DNA of 64,000 bases from Podospora comata (taxonomy: Eukaryota > Ascomycota > Sordariomycetes > Sordariales > Podosporaceae): NCBI GenBank assembly GCA_017354895.1, contig CP071499.1:3987971-4051970 (forward strand). Direction: 5' to 3'. A program made the position numbers and the translations under genes. Numbering within the stretch: position 1 is the first letter of the stretch; each line of letters opens with the position of its first letter. The notes under the pieces were generated by a model. It searched no databases. It was not told where the DNA came from and saw only the letters and a list, made by a program, of their open reading frames with translations. This document shows, in pieces, positions 46,091-56,643 of this stretch.

Positions 46091-47278
46091 AAACGATGAG
46101 TAAGGGCCGATCCCGCTCCCTGTCGTGACGACGATGATGCGGCTGAATATGCGGAAGATGAATCCGTACGTCGGTACGCCCCTCTTCTATAGCTTGGTCG
46201 GCTGGGTGACGATAGTGTTCTTTATCCAGTCGCCGATCCGGGAGACGATGCAGCTGAATTTTGTGTTTTCTAGCGCTGTTTCTTTAACGTTATCGAAGCG
46301 GTCGGGGAAGCAGGCGAAGGAGTATTAGTTTTTGAGGGGGTGCTTGGCGACTTGGATGCCCTGACCGAATTTGACGGTAGTATGGTTGAAGTGAAGCCTG
46401 ATGGCGTGCGGGGAGAGGGGCTTGGAGGTGACGGTTACTGTGCGTAGTAAGATCTGGGGGTGGATTGTGGCGATGGTTAGGAGGATTAAAATCCAGAAAG
46501 AAGGGAGATGGAGGAGAAATTTTCCTAGGGAAGCTTTTTGGGTGCCGAGGAGGAAGAGTAACGCCCAAAAGAGAACTAGGATGCTCCAGTTAACGAAGCG
46601 GTGTACGAGTTCGAAGATGTCGTGGTGTTTTTTGCGGATAGTGGGGTGGGCTACCACGATGATGGAGAGGAGGAGGGCAAAGACGGAGTAGACTAAGGCC
46701 AGGACGGCGATGCTTATTCGGTTAGCGTTGGTGGAGTTGAACTGGTGGGTGTAAAGGCCGGCGAAACCGATGTACTAGATGAAGGAGGCGATACCGGTGC
46801 CGCTGTGGACACCGCCGAGGTGGAATATGCGACAGGCAAGACGTTTGATTATCGTTGGTGCTGATCGTGGGATAGAGCCGAAGATGAGGTATAGGAAGTT
46901 CAGGACTAGTGGTTGCCGGCAGAGGCCACATACGGCAAGGTTGATGGCTGAGGCGTTGACGAGGTCTAGAGGCGCCGCACCCTTGACGAGGTAGATGATG
47001 AGGGGGATGGTATTGCCAATGAAGGCGAGTGTGAAAAGGCGGCGGTAGACGTTGAGGGCTGTGTATCTAATGAAGCCGAGACGTTTTCGTAATGGCTCCT
47101 CTTCTGGCGTTGTTTGGGCTTCGAGGTCTTGTAATGGGTTTTCTTGTAATGGGGAAGGCAGGGAAGAGAGGTCTGAGGCTGTTGGTGGTACTGGGTTGGA
47201 GAGGTCTATTCTGGTTTCGATGATCTCATCCTTCTTCCAGTCCTTCTTCCCGCAAACAACTGCTGTCCTGTCTTCCAT
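46091..47278 (-). pseudogene. TmpA-like integral membrane protein, inactivated by stop codons
   Basis: The frame begins at ATG 47278 (MEDRTAVV) and keeps one reading frame to about 46090, but is broken by TAG at 46777-46775, TAA at 46327-46325 and TAG at 46189-46187. Family features on both sides of the stops line up: RYTALNVYRRLFTLAF, GGVHSG, FELVHRFVNW, then FSCIVSRIGDW and IIVVTTGSGIGP near the end. All three stops fall where the TmpA pattern has tryptophan, as expected from C-to-T change on either strand and without indels. The C-terminal nucleotide-binding half is missing, cut at the junction with the HET relic. TmpA is a ferric-reductase-like membrane protein linked to conidiation in Aspergillus. 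Confidence 0.75.
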
Positions 47279-48796
47279 TGTGAGCAATGTGGGTTGTCAC
47301 TGAACAATCAAAGAATAACGACTTGGTCAAGAAGGATGGTTGGGTATTCCCTATCAAAGAAAGGCAACACCATGTTCTATTTGTACCACCGACCTTCATC
47401 ACCAATCTGAATCCCTTTCATTACCTCCCCACCAGGGCCAACACAGGGCTTTCTGATCCGACCCCCTCCTTCCTATCTGGTATCGATCATCCCTCGCCAT
47501 ATGCCGACATGAGTGTGTGTGATGATAATGATGATGGTGTCGTTGATGGTGTTGATGGAACTTGCCGGAATCCCGTTGGCATACATTGGAGCCTCAGGAA
47601 TGCATGTCAGAGTTTCTCTTGCTGACCACCTTGTACTCGGCCAGGCCGGAGATGGTTTCTCCGGAGTCACACGGCAGGCGACCCACATCATCGGCGACCA
47701 TTCCGAAGAAATTTTGGCGTTCTGTCACAACCGTTCAGCTGGGTCTGCCATGATTAACGTTGAAACTGCACGGAAAGGGTTGCGCCAATCATTCTGACGG
47801 CCCGTGAATTAGAACGGCGATGTCTGTAGTGCTCCGGTGACAACGATGCAATGAGATCTCCCACTCGCCCTCCCAATCGGAGTTGAGCTTTCCCTTCATT
47901 CATCATCACATTATTCCCGAGTCCCTCGATTCAGGCGAAATGTCGTTTTGAATCACCTACCTCTTTTTTCTGTTCGCCGAGAGCAACTTGTCCGGTATGT
48001 GATGTGGAAGTGTTGTTAATTCTGTACAATCTTTGATCGCCCTTGACACACATCGGATGATGATGATTAGGTGCAGAGCCTCCCTTTTTGTAACTAGGTA
48101 AAGTACCTGGTACCTTTGCATCCCAATCACATGTGTATGAGACCACGCAAGCCCCAAATGCAGCCAGTTTTCCAGACCACACCCAATTACATTGACCGTG
48201 AGCCTTGCAAAATTCATGTGGAAGCCTCTGCCGTGTCTCAACCGAATCCTCGGTGATTTGTGTGTGAACACAGACTCTATCATCTCGATTCTGAACTCCC
48301 TCCCTCAGTAGATCCCGAATTCAGGGTCATGTCCTGCAAAAACATGCAAACAGAAAATGTAACGGCGATGAAAGGAAACCCAACTGCTTGATGGATCAAA
48401 ACAGACAGACTTCATGAGGTTGCACCGCACGATGCAGTCGACAGTTGGCATCCACGCCACTCTCATTCGTTCGGAGTCCGGACAAACTTCTCTCGCAACC
48501 TCAGCTAGCACGACCACCAGCAAACAAGTCGCTGCCAACAGCACGCCCTAACAATAGATACGGCCTGCATCAATTGTCAGGGTTCGGCAATGCAATGCAA
48601 TGCAGTGCAGCTGAGCTGAAGAAAAACACCAGCACAAAAAAAAGCAAAAGGTGGATCAACTTACTGCCCAGGCACTCGGTACCCACTTTTGGGCTCCACC
48701 ACCACAACCACACAAACAAAAACGCAGGGACACATCTTCCATCAGAAAGGCGAAACTCCACCCTGGCTGCCATCAATCCAATCGGAACCATCCTCA
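47279..48796. other. Gene-free interval (1.5 kb)
   Basis: Nothing is supported except the flanks. A small GCAAT repeat lies at about 48,585-48,607. Confidence 0.55.
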
Positions 48797-48889
48797 TCGG
48801 GTATGGTGTAGCGGTAACATCGTTGACTCTCACTTCTCAGAAGTGTCTGTTTCTCTCAACAGCCCCGGGTTCGACTCCCGGTATCCGAG
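48797..48889 (+). tRNA. tRNA-Glu (CTC) with intron
   Basis: The acceptor TCGGGTA pairs with TATCCGA (one G-T). The anticodon stem GTTGA/TCAAC closes loop CTCTCAC with anticodon CTC, and the T arm is CCGGG-TTCGACT-CCCGG. About 22 nt (CTTCTCAGAAGTGTCTGTTTC and one more base) interrupt the loop one base 3' of the anticodon, the standard position for a nuclear tRNA intron. Confidence 0.93.
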
Positions 48890-50001
48890 TCCTAACTTCT
48901 TTTTTGGACTATTTTGGTGCCACACACGCACACATGAGACAGGGCAGAAAGAGAGTCATCATTGCGTTTCAAATCAAGAGACATGATCAGGTCATGTCTT
49001 TTTGCTTTTGGCAGACGACTGTTGCCTAGAGAATGTACGTAGACGATGGCCTCTGTCTATGCCTCATAGCGACGGGTACTTGGTTTCCTTGATCTGACAT
49101 TCTTTCGGCACGTTTCAGCAACCAAACGCTCTCATCGTTTCCACTACAGCCTGTCACGAACTGTCACTATCCTGCGCTGACATGCACCACCAAGCTTGGG
49201 GTTTGCTGGACCTGTTTGGCAGTATGGTGGAGATAAACTTGTAACTGCCGATGGTACTTCTACACCTCTCGACGAACATGTTCACCCTCGGCGGATGACG
49301 GCACTCTCGCGTTGCGCCTGTAGGTGACCTGTGAAAGCCATCTTTATTCCAGGTAACCGGCAACGACAACTTCTTCAAGCTTGCAACGGGTCTGACATCT
49401 TGGTGTTGATGAGGGATGACTCGTCCTTGGTCGGGCTGAGGTTTGCAACAATATCAGGGTGCCTTGCATCTGAAGGCTTCTTTTCATCACCATGTTAGTC
49501 CGGAGGTAGGCACTTTGCAGTTAAAATGCTACTGAAAAGCTGCCGCATTTTCCGCTGACAGAATGGAAAGAAGAGCGTGCTTGTTGACCAGACACCATCC
49601 GTTGTGGTGAGCTCTGGAAGTGGTTACCGTAGGTAGGTAGGTATTACACTACTGCAGTGCTTGCTAGGAAGGAGCGACGTGATTAATTACCTCCCTAACT
49701 GCGGTGGACACCTTCCAGAGGGGTTTCAGGTTGTCACGAACATTGTAGTAGCAGTCCGTAAGTGTGATTTCAAAATATTGCGGGATCTTGAAACTGATCC
49801 GATGAATCAGGTAGGTACGTATCTACATATATATCCATGATCGGTACCCTCTTTCTCATGTGTGTATGGATATCCATGCCTAAAGACCAGCCTCCGTCCA
49901 TAATTTGCTACCGTGGTACACACTTATGACAAAGCCTCCCTCGACCAGCGATAAGGAGGTTGGATGAACCTGCCGACTCCACCTTGTATAAAAGTGAGAC
50001 C
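48890..50001. other. Gene-free interval (1.1 kb)
   Basis: No gene is recognised. Short GTAGGTAGGTAGG runs occur near 49,630. Confidence 0.55.
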
Positions 50002-51012
50002 TCAGCGAACTCTCTGAGACCCGCTGCCACTCGAGTGGCGGCTGCCCTGACTGGAGGACCGGCTTGAAGACCTATTCAGACCGAGCAAGCTGTAGAGGAA
50101 GGCGGCACGTTCCGAGCTGAGACTTTCCCCGGCATGGACAGCAAAGTTGTACTTCAAGTCGTGATCAAGCTGCGGCGCAACTTCCCTCACAATCTCTGAA
50201 TGAGAAAGAGATATCCAGACAAGGTCGTTGAAATCCTTATCGCTATCGCGTATACTAAACGACCTCAGCTTGGCGAGAAACAGGTGCTGCAGCCTGACAA
50301 TATTGTAGGAGCGTTGACCGCACGTGGTGTTGAGCGTGTAGGTGTTGGTGGCTCCCTGGAGCACGCTAGGTGCGCCTTTCTCGCTTATTACCCAGGTTCA
50401 ATCTTTGTTAGCATGCCAACTGGGAATGGAATTCGTCCCTCGAGTAGGTAATCTGGCGCTCACCATTCAGAATCAAATCGACCTCCACTGCCAGTGTCGG
50501 GACGTTCTGTCCATAGGAGCGACCTGTGAGTACAAACATGCGAGCAACACCACTTCCAGCAACCGCGGCAGCGCGAGGAATATAGACCCTAGATCAACTA
50601 GGTTAGCCTGTACTACCAATAAATTCATACAGGTATGTTTGGGAGTAGGTGTGTGCCGGTTGTCGGCAGCAAATGCTGCCAGCAAATCCCTGGTTCTAAC
50701 CTGGACAGCCACTTCGACGTCGGTAGTCGTCCGTTCCTGATTTCCAAGAAGGATCATGCTCATACCGCCCATGACGCCATACTCGATCCCACGTGTCATC
50801 AAGACTTGTACAACGTGGTCTAATACGTAGACTGGATGCCGTTGTGTGACGTGCTTGTCGTTTTGTTCCTCGAGATAATCCAGCTGATCTTCAGTATATG
50901 TGGCAGGAGCAGGGGGAAGTTGAGGGGGAGGTGTGCCTCGGCTAGAGCGGCTTCTAGAGCTTGTGCTCGAGGTCCTACTGTGGCTTTGAGATGGTCCACG
51001 GTACGAAGACAT
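50002..51012 (-). CDS. Nucleotidyltransferase-like fungal protein
   Basis: Three exons, 51012-50657, 50588-50464 and 50375-50002, give 284 residues and stay in phase. A Ser/Arg/Pro-rich low-complexity N-terminus (about 40 residues) precedes GIEYGVMGGMSMILLGN-ERTTTDVEVAV, which looks like the nucleotidyltransferase fold (G-G then D-x-E/D). VDLILN follows with a third acidic site. The C-terminus is again Ser-rich. Joining exons 1 and 2 in frame requires a GC-AG intron (50656-50589, starting GCACAC), and the acceptor is preceded by a good CTAAC branch site. This is the last intact-looking gene before the AT-rich telomeric block. Activity is not established; related fungal genes are often numerous and telomere-near. 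Confidence 0.65.
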
Positions 51013-51240
51013 TCAGAAGACTGATATACCGGATATCAAAAAAGAGAGAAGGACAAGGAGTGGGAAGAAGGGTAGGAGCTAAAGGAGTGAACTGAAGTTG
51101 GAAGGTATGTTAGAGCTTAGATTGCAATAAAGGGTTCAGGCACTGTCCAGCAGTGTTAATTGAACGACTTGGAGAGATGTGAATTATGGATATCCGATTA
51201 GTCTCCTTAAGCTTGCCTGGGTTATCATCCCTTTATAGTA

Positions 51241-53067
51241 CTAATAAAAAAAATATAAAAAGGTAGTACCTGTATTTCTCCAGCCGAGCTTTCTTATAAT
51301 AGAAACCGGGTTCGTTCTGAGCTCCCTAGTACCATCCCGCCTCCTCACGTTAGTGTTATAGTCGTAAAGTAAGTTAGCGATATTTTAGAACAGTTAGCTC
51401 CTCGGTTAAACGGCTAGGCCGGTCTATGGAACTAAGTCTTAGTAATTTATTAAAAAGTCGTGTAACGTTTAGGATAACGCGTTTAGTTTTCCCTAAAATA
51501 GTTTCCTCCCAGTTCTGTAATAACTTCGATTAAGTGCTATCCAGTTACTTTACCTAATCACCCCTGGCCGACCATTTGGGATTACAGGTCTGAGGCACCC
51601 AGACCATAGCCCCGCCACGTCTAACTACCTTGCCCAACTTTTATTCCTTAAATATCTACTTTATTCATTAATTTATTATTAACCCGCATCGGCTATAATA
51701 CTAATAGAGGCTTAAAGCATTATTAGAGTTATATAACTTATGTATATACGTTCCACAATATCTTATTAATACCGAGACTTAACTAGTACTTAACTAATAA
51801 CTTAAATTCCTAATACTAAAATACTATAAATTAAGCTAAATATAAGTAATAGTAATAGTAAAATTCTCCCAGGAGACCCAAGGTTTTAGCCTCGATTAAA
51901 ATCTTAGTATATACTTAACCTGGGAAAACCGGACGACGCGGACTATAGTCGTGGCGTTTAGGAGACGCTTAATATTATTACCGCGCTAGAAAGCTCTAGA
52001 ATTTTTTACTACGTTATCGGTATAAAGGCTTTAGTATATTATAGCGCTCGCCGAGTTCCTATAGTTAGTATTTCCGTCGAGTTACGCCTAAAATAATATA
52101 ATTTACTAACTACGAGTTGTTTAGAACTGGGAAATATATATCCCGACAGAGTTATTCGATAGAGTAATTACTTTACTTACCTCACCCCCTTTAAACGAAA
52201 AGTACGAGGTTTAGCACCGCGTTCTGCCGAGGCCTTAAACGCTTATATATACCTACCCCCGCTTTATATTTAAAGGTATTAACTTTTTTTTTATAATTAT
52301 ACCGGAATTCGAATGCCTACTTTCTCCTAGCCCGGACTAATGCGAGCGTAGTGCGAGCGGGATCCCGTACCCCAAACTGGGGCTGTTTGCCTAGAGCTTA
52401 ATTGACCTGCAATAGTATACTAATCTAGACGACTTCGTTAACGGAATAAATTTAAAGGAAGAGTGGGGCGAAATTAACCTAGAGCTCGATAAACTACCGC
52501 GGCTTAAGTATATCTAGGAGAAAAATAATATAATTACTCGCTCTCTACTAGAAGATATGCGCGACATTACTCCGTTTGCCTTATTAAGTAAGAGGACGAG
52601 GCTAGCGCGGGATGTATAGCGGCGTAGCGTAAGTACGAAGTATCGGAGGATTAACGATGAGCTACCGAGATACAGGTACCTAACGAGGTTCCGGAAGGTC
52701 CGCTCGAAAGATCTACGTAAGAATATAGACCGGGAGGTGTAACTGGTCTATATATTCTTATAGTAACCTGTTTTGTTTTATTTTTTATTAAGTGCCTTAC
52801 TTAGTATATATATATTACTTATATCTTCCATCTAATAAAATAAAATATATACTATAAGCCGTATAATATATTTAATTAACCTAAGAAATAATAAAAGAAC
52901 GGTAATAAGATCTAGAGTTCCTTTAAAGGCCTAACAAAAAAAATTACCTTATAATAAAAGTTACCTTAGCACGTATTTACCAGAAAGCTATCTAGCTTCG
53001 GAGTAAAGAATTTAAAGCTCTACTAATTAAAGACATACTGAAGCTCCTCCTCCTTATTATCCTGTTA
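51241..53067. other. AT-rich, RIP-like decayed DNA, unidentified
   Basis: Composition switches sharply near 51,240 to A+T-rich sequence full of TA steps and with few CA/TG steps. A less decayed part at about 52,440-52,740 could once have coded on the plus strand (Arg/Lys-rich with stops), but I cannot identify it. No intact gene is present. Confidence 0.7.
52719..52759. repeat. Inverted repeat (hairpin) in AT-rich DNA
   Basis: AAGAATATAGACC (52719-52731) is complementary to GGTCTATATATTCTT (52745-52759) apart from a 2-nt bulge, around a 13-nt loop. It may be a transposon-end remnant. Confidence 0.6.
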
Positions 53068-54035
53068 CTGTCCCTTGCCCTTGCCCTTGCCCTCTCCTTT
53101 GCCTTTCCCATTGCCGCCGCTAGTATTATTGCCCCAAACAGGCCTCAGAGGAAACCCGTAAATCCCCTCGTTCTCCCCCTTCTTCTTACCTCCCTAAACA
53201 ATCCCCTCCAGCCTCTCAAAGTCCTTTCCCACCTCCACCCACTCCATTAAGTTCTTCAGCACCTCCGTCGGCCAAGCGGCATTGTTAGGCTTAACCACCC
53301 CTAGCGGGTCCACAGTCCCAGGATCATAATGCGAGCCCCCAGGTACCAAAAACAGATTATTCCACTTTGCCATCTCGGCATACCCCTGCTGCACCCCCAA
53401 ACCAGGGTACATTGTCTTCCTGACTTTATCCTGATATATGGTCGACGAGACCGCGGGAATCATGGCATCAGCCTCCCATGCCATATAATTATCTTGCTCC
53501 CGTTGGATTTGAACGGAGTGAGGTCCGGCTAGAGGGTGAAGATAGTGTACTTGCTCATCGCGTTGTGTGACGAACCCCTATCCAGAACCTCTGAAAGGGA
53601 TACTGGTCGAAGGCACTTCTGAATAATCGTGGTTCGGTGCAGCTAAACAGTGCACAACAAGATGTCTCAATGTAAACACTAGATACCGTGAATACAAGCT
53701 TGAATTGCATACTGCGGAACTGTCTATCTACACCGGCCAGTTCCTCCGTATATATAGACCTTAGGACCGTGGACCGTTGACTTACAGACGGTCCTCGGTC
53801 CACCTCTGATTGGCCGATACTGGACCGTGGACCGTGAGCCCCGCCGCGGTCCCCGGTCCCCATCTTATTGGTCCGTTCCGTCTCATGGACCGTGAGCCCC
53901 GCTCGATCGCCCGGTCCAGCCCTGATTGGTTCCTCGTGGCCCCACTGTCTCCCAAAACCGTGACACGTTGTGCACCTATTTGCAGATGACATCAGGGCTG
54001 ACTTCATCCAGCGGCAGCGTGGCCGAGTAGACCTA
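53068..54035 (-). pseudogene. Tannase/feruloyl-esterase-like gene fragment, interrupted by a solo LTR
   Basis: Reading on the minus strand, PDLTPFKSNGSKIIIWHG is followed, after a single-base frameshift, by EADAMIPAVSSTIYQD, then FLVPGGSHYDPG, a stop, and FPLRPVWGN with a Gly/Lys-rich tail. These are the C-terminal landmarks of the fungal tannase/feruloyl esterase family, including the region of the catalytic histidine (GGSH). The 5' part is missing, and a solo LTR (53566-53965) is inserted. Identification rests on the C-terminal third only; homology beyond the LTR (53971-54035) is uncertain. Confidence 0.65.
53566..53965. mobile_element. Solo LTR, family A, copy 1
   Basis: The 400-bp element begins TGTGACG and ends CGTGACA, giving TG...CA ends. 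It is flanked by the direct 5-bp duplication CGTTG (53561-53565 and 53966-53970). The first 185 or so bases nearly match copy 2 at 55139. The interior has GGACCGTGGACCGT-type short repeats absent from copy 2. Base composition is normal, unlike its host DNA. Confidence 0.88.
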
Positions 54036-54327
54036 TCAGTTAGTCTCCAATGGATTGTAGTACAATCCGTTGAAAAGCGCACCAAAAAAAACGCCCCGCT
54101 TTGGAAATAGGCGGTAGGATCCGTTAAAGAATTTAGTTGTACGATCCGATGAAATTTTTCCCGTTAAAATTAAAAGTAAAGATATTATTAGAATCGCTTG
54201 AATAGGCTGCACAAAATGGTGAGTACATTGTCGTACAAGTAATGTAGAACTATAAATAATAGATGTGAAGCTGCGTATAAAGTTTAGTATAAGTATATTA
54301 ATAATATGTGTGGATAGTAAAGTAAAT
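54036..54327. repeat. First copy of the 214-bp-array element, split by LTR B
   Basis: It starts TATCAGTTAGTCTCC, includes the perfect palindrome GGATTGTAGTACAATCC (54052-54068) and continues with one unit of the sequence tandemly repeated at 56755-58100. LTR B is inserted at 54328; the unit resumes after it at about 54942. Confidence 0.8.
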
Positions 54328-54941
54328 GTTAACATGTGGGTACTACTAAGTGCCCTATTTACTGCCCTACAGATTGATATTACAGTGGGCAGTACTGCTA
54401 TAAGCAGTAACGGAATTTCCCGGCTTGGCTCCCTCTAGAATGTTCTTTACAAGGGACCCTTGCCTAGGCTTACAGGGCTACTGTGGCCTGAGGCTTAGTC
54501 AAAGGATGCTAGAACCTTCCAAAGTGGCTACGAGCTTACGCAATAAGCTGCTATAATGGTGTGATCTACAGGGCACCCCTGCCACTGAAGGATCAATGGA
54601 TTTCCATGAGGTTCTACCAGACCCACTAAGGCCCACTAACCACCCTAAGTGGTATAGGGCCTTCAGGGCCTACAGGACCCACAGTAAGCCTACGAAGGCC
54701 TATATATAGACCTCTCTCCTCTCCTGTAGAATAGTTTTCCTTTCTCTTCTCAAGGGGCATCAAAGGATAATAAGAGTAATATAGGCAATTCCTATTCCTT
54801 ATACTCCACTGTATTACAGTGCCTTTCCCTTCCTTCGGCACTGCCGTCGTATCCTCCCGCTTCCGCTTGCGCACTGCTGTATCCTACAGCAACCCTGTAT
54901 AGGTTCTATATTATAGGCCTATCAGGGCATACCAGCTAACA
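54328..54941. mobile_element. Solo LTR, family B
   Basis: The 614-bp element starts TGTTAACATG and ends GCTAACA (TGTTA/TAACA inverted ends), flanked by the 5-bp duplication GTAAA (54323-54327 and 54942-54946). It carries GGGCCTTCAGGGCC-like palindromic stretches and a TATATATAG box. Its first 137 bp recur at 56507-56643. Confidence 0.88.
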
Positions 54942-55053
54942 GTAAAGTTAAGTAACGTATATTATAAGCGAGTCGTATATATAAGCGAGTCGTACAGTCT
55001 CTACCACGACGCGTCCTCCTTATACCTAACATTAATTTTTTCCATAACCCAAC

Positions 55054-56506
55054 ATGCCTCCTACTTTAAAGGAAGCCAGGATACTCTTAGCCCTCGAGGC
55101 TCTCCAAAAAGACGAAAAATTAAGCCTCCGAGCTACAGTGTGACGAACCCCTATCCAGAACCTCTGAAAGGGATACTAGTCGAAGGCACTTCTGAATAAT
55201 CGTGGCTCGGTGCAGCTAAACAGTGCACAACAAGATGTCTCAATGTAAACACTAGATACCGTGAATACAAGCTTGAATTGCATACTGCGGAACTGTCTAT
55301 CTACGCCAGCCAGTTCCTCCGTATATGTAGATCCTGGGACCCTAAGGTGCTCGCCCTGCTACGGCCCCGATCACCCATAGCACATTGCATCCTGCAACGT
55401 GCTCGTCGTGCTATACCTCAGATCACCCGTAGCATCTTGCATCCTGCAGAGTGCTCGTGTGTCTTGGCGCCATAGCACTTTCGTCCAGCCCTGATTGGCT
55501 GTCTCCTGACTTCCCTAATGATTGGCTAGGGACGTCCTGCGCCCCACATGTGGCGCGACCTGCCGTTGGGTTAACTGTGACATACAGCTAAGCTCTACAA
55601 CGTACCACCTATAACTCTCTCTAACCGACGCGCCGGCCGGCCTGCACGACGCGATACCACGCCCAATTCGAAGAAACTTATTTAATTAGAAGAGGATACT
55701 ATTATTTAATACGTTATTGAGCTATATGAGCGAGCTTTTCCACCAAAATTGCGTGGTATAAAAGATATAGCTAACTAACTACTACGCGTACGCGACGCGC
55801 CTCTTATTAGTAAACTCTAGGTATATAACTTCGTTAAACGCTAGCTATAGCTCCGTACGCGTTTTACGTATAGATACGACTACTAGAGAGCTAAATACAA
55901 GGATCTAAAGGTTATTACTAAATAATTTACGCTTATATAGAATACTAAAGCTAAGTATAGTATTATAAATAACGATATTTATAATTTCGACGAAATTGGG
56001 TTTATAATAAATATTATTTTCGTAAGTATAGTAGTTATAACCTCGGACGGCCTTAGTAAAGTAAAACTAGCTTAGCCTAATAACCGTAAATAAATAACGG
56101 TAATTTAGGGAATTAATATCTTTAGTTAAGCTACCTTTCTTTTTATTATTTTAGTTACGCAATACTACTTCGCTAATTAATATACTAAATATAATCTACC
56201 GTTTACTTAACGTGTTGTAATTACCGAAATTAATTAAATTACTAATCCGGTAAGCTTAGATTAAATTAAATACTTTAATTACTATATAGCGTTTCGTATA
56301 AAAAGTAAATACCGGTTATTAATCCTCCATAGCTACGAAAGTTACTAGTTGACCGAATTCGAGCGCTATTATTAATAAAATAATATTATTATACTTTATT
56401 TACTTCTATACTCCTCTTACCTCCTCCAGCTACTTGATATTAGTTACTTTAGGCCGCTAAAATAGGCGTACGGTCGTTAAATTAAGGACTTAATATGTAT
56501 ATATAT
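55054..56506 (+). mobile_element. Fot1/pogo-type DNA transposase fossil
   Basis: From ATG 55054 the reading MPPTLKEARILLALEAL is the start of Fot1-like transposases. After an LTR insertion it continues with RRAGRPARRDT, FPPKLRGI, YNFDEIGF (first DDE aspartate) and SSYLLQLLD...FRPLK-AYGR, the usual SSHLTQPLD...FGPLKKAYG block. Many Gln and Trp positions are stops and the DNA is AT-rich, so it is RIP-degraded. The 3' end breaks at the LTR B fragment. The family moves by cut and paste at TA sites. Confidence 0.87.
55139..55582. mobile_element. Solo LTR, family A, copy 2, nested in the transposase fossil
   Basis: The 444-bp element begins TGTGACG and ends TGTGACA, with the 5-bp duplication TACAG on both sides (55134-55138 and 55583-55587). 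Removing it rejoins the transposase reading across the duplication. The leading 185 bp nearly match copy 1; the interior instead has CATCTTGCATCCTGCA-type repeats. Confidence 0.9.
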
Positions 56507-56643
56507 TGTTAACATGTGGGTACTACTAAGTGCCCTATTTACTGCCCTACAGATTGGTATTACAGTGGGCAGTACTGCTATAAGCAGTAACGGAATTTCC
56601 CGGCTTGGCTCCCTCCAGAATGTTCTTTACAAGGGACCCTTGC
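56507..56643. mobile_element. Truncated LTR family B fragment
   Basis: These 137 bp match the start of the solo LTR at 54328 with few differences, then stop abruptly where the 214-bp-array element begins. Confidence 0.85.

Noticed and set aside
51578-51622. GGGATTACAGG string resembling a primate Alu motif
   Set aside because: Only about 11 bp agree; the flanks are fungal AT-rich DNA, so coincidence is the simplest reading rather than contamination.
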